Assembly: GCA_016932295.1 (NCBI GenBank)
Contig: JAFGDC010000145.1
Location: forward strand, 1 to 15,009
DNA from: a candidate division CSSED10-310 bacterium
GTDB lineage: Bacteria; CSSED10-310; JAFGDC01
Direction of reading: 5' to 3'
Length of the DNA stretch: 15,009 nucleotides
Every line of letters starts with the position of its first letter. Position 1 is the stretch's first letter. Shown piece by piece: positions 14,722-15,009 of the stretch. Below the pieces are notes generated by a model. That model did no database searches, was not told where the DNA came from, and saw only the letters and a program-made list of their open reading frames with translations. The position numbers and the translations under genes are program-made.

Positions 14722-15009
14722 ATGCATGGGCGTACTGAGCTGGTCATGGCCTGTTTGTTGCTGGTTGGCATGGGGTTGCCCGGGCGCGAAGCGCCGGCCT
14801 GCGGCGCGGAATCGCCGCTGCCTAACTGGGAAACTCCGGCGGAACGCGCACTGCGCCGAAGCGGTGAATGGGAGCGAGGCTCGGTCGTGCCTGATCCGCC
14901 TCCCTTCGCCCCTCGTGCCATGGCTGAATTCAATCCCATGGAGGGCATGCTCATTCGGTGGACCGGGACCGAGTATTCCGCCACCTATCATGGACTGATC
15001 AACGCGGCC
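14722..15009 (+). CDS. exported agmatine deiminase / peptidyl-arginine deiminase family protein (5' part)
   Basis: This frame is open from the ATG at 14722 to the window edge (96 codons) and is cut there. It begins with a signal-peptide-like segment (ELVMACLLLVGMGLPG at about 6-21) and possible cleavage near ACG-A. A Pro/Arg-rich linker leads into RAMAEFNPMEGMLIRW at 65-80. The pattern AEF-x-PMEG-x-LIR is a known start of the agmatine deiminase / Porphyromonas-type peptidyl-arginine deiminase fold, which hydrolyses guanidino groups to ureido groups. Catalytic residues lie further downstream and cannot be seen. The ribosome-binding site is AAGG, 7 bases before the ATG. A competing plus-strand frame from 14699 is Cys/Trp/Pro-rich and looks non-coding. 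Family confidence is moderate because only the N-terminus is present. Confidence 0.72.
   Translation, partial: MHGRTELVMACLLLVGMGLPGREAPACGAESPLPNWETPAERALRRSGEWERGSVVPDPPPFAPRAMAEFNPMEGMLIRWTGTEYSATYHGLINAA

Noticed and set aside
14580..14984. Upstream extension of the eight-cysteine gene to 229 residues
   Set aside because: The extension is low-complexity (S/G/R/P), overlaps the divergent deiminase-like gene and its promoter, and good ribosome-binding sites precede the ATGs at 14591 and 14579.
14699..14998. Plus-strand 99-codon open frame with many Cys, Trp and Pro
   Set aside because: It overlaps the better frame from 14722, which has a ribosome-binding site, a signal peptide and a recognisable deiminase-family motif.
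1..15009. CRISPR array, tRNA/rRNA, transposase, phage or attachment-site structure
   Set aside because: No regularly spaced repeats, no tRNA-like cloverleaf and no mobile-element protein were seen on either strand; the gene content is core metabolic and envelope.

Overview
The window is an ordinary-looking chromosomal segment of a moderately GC-rich Gram-negative bacterium. That reading rests on a periplasmic PstS with a Sec signal and no lipobox Cys, and on an envelope ABC complex with large extracytoplasmic parts. The phylum cannot be read from the sequence; the genes are typical of proteobacteria and of several environmental or candidate phyla. There is no RNA gene, insertion sequence, CRISPR array or phage gene.

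Region 1 (1-5240, plus strand) is a compact four-gene unit. It holds an ABC ATPase (GldA type), an ABC-2 permease (GldF type), a GldG-type auxiliary protein and a membrane-anchored DUF4340 protein. All stop/start junctions overlap or nearly overlap, so the four probably form one translationally coupled complex. The first 78 bases may be the tail of a further upstream gene that also ends in an ATGA overlap. A strong hairpin at 5254-5278 closes the unit and faces the converging phoU.

Region 2 (5500-12296, minus strand) is a complete phosphate-starvation block, transcribed phoB-phoR, then pstS-pstC-pstA-pstB-phoU. PhoR/PhoB sense and respond to phosphate limitation. PstSCAB is the high-affinity phosphate importer, and PhoU links transporter state to PhoR. 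A hairpin right behind phoR and a 246-base leader before pstS divide the block into two likely transcripts. Upstream of phoB lie a -10 element and a 7-4-7 direct repeat with the geometry of a PHO box.

Region 3 (12297-15009) holds three further genes. One is a multi-pass GT-C-like membrane protein (probable glycosyltransferase) with its own sigma70-type promoter, divergent from phoB. The second, on the minus strand, is a 94-residue protein with four cysteine pairs. The third is the start of a gene running off the right edge, whose N-terminus reads as an exported member of the agmatine deiminase / peptidyl-arginine deiminase family. No clearly new system is present. The least-understood items are the GldAFG-DUF4340 complex (with four tandem DUF4340-like units), the eight-Cys protein and the truncated exported deiminase-like gene.
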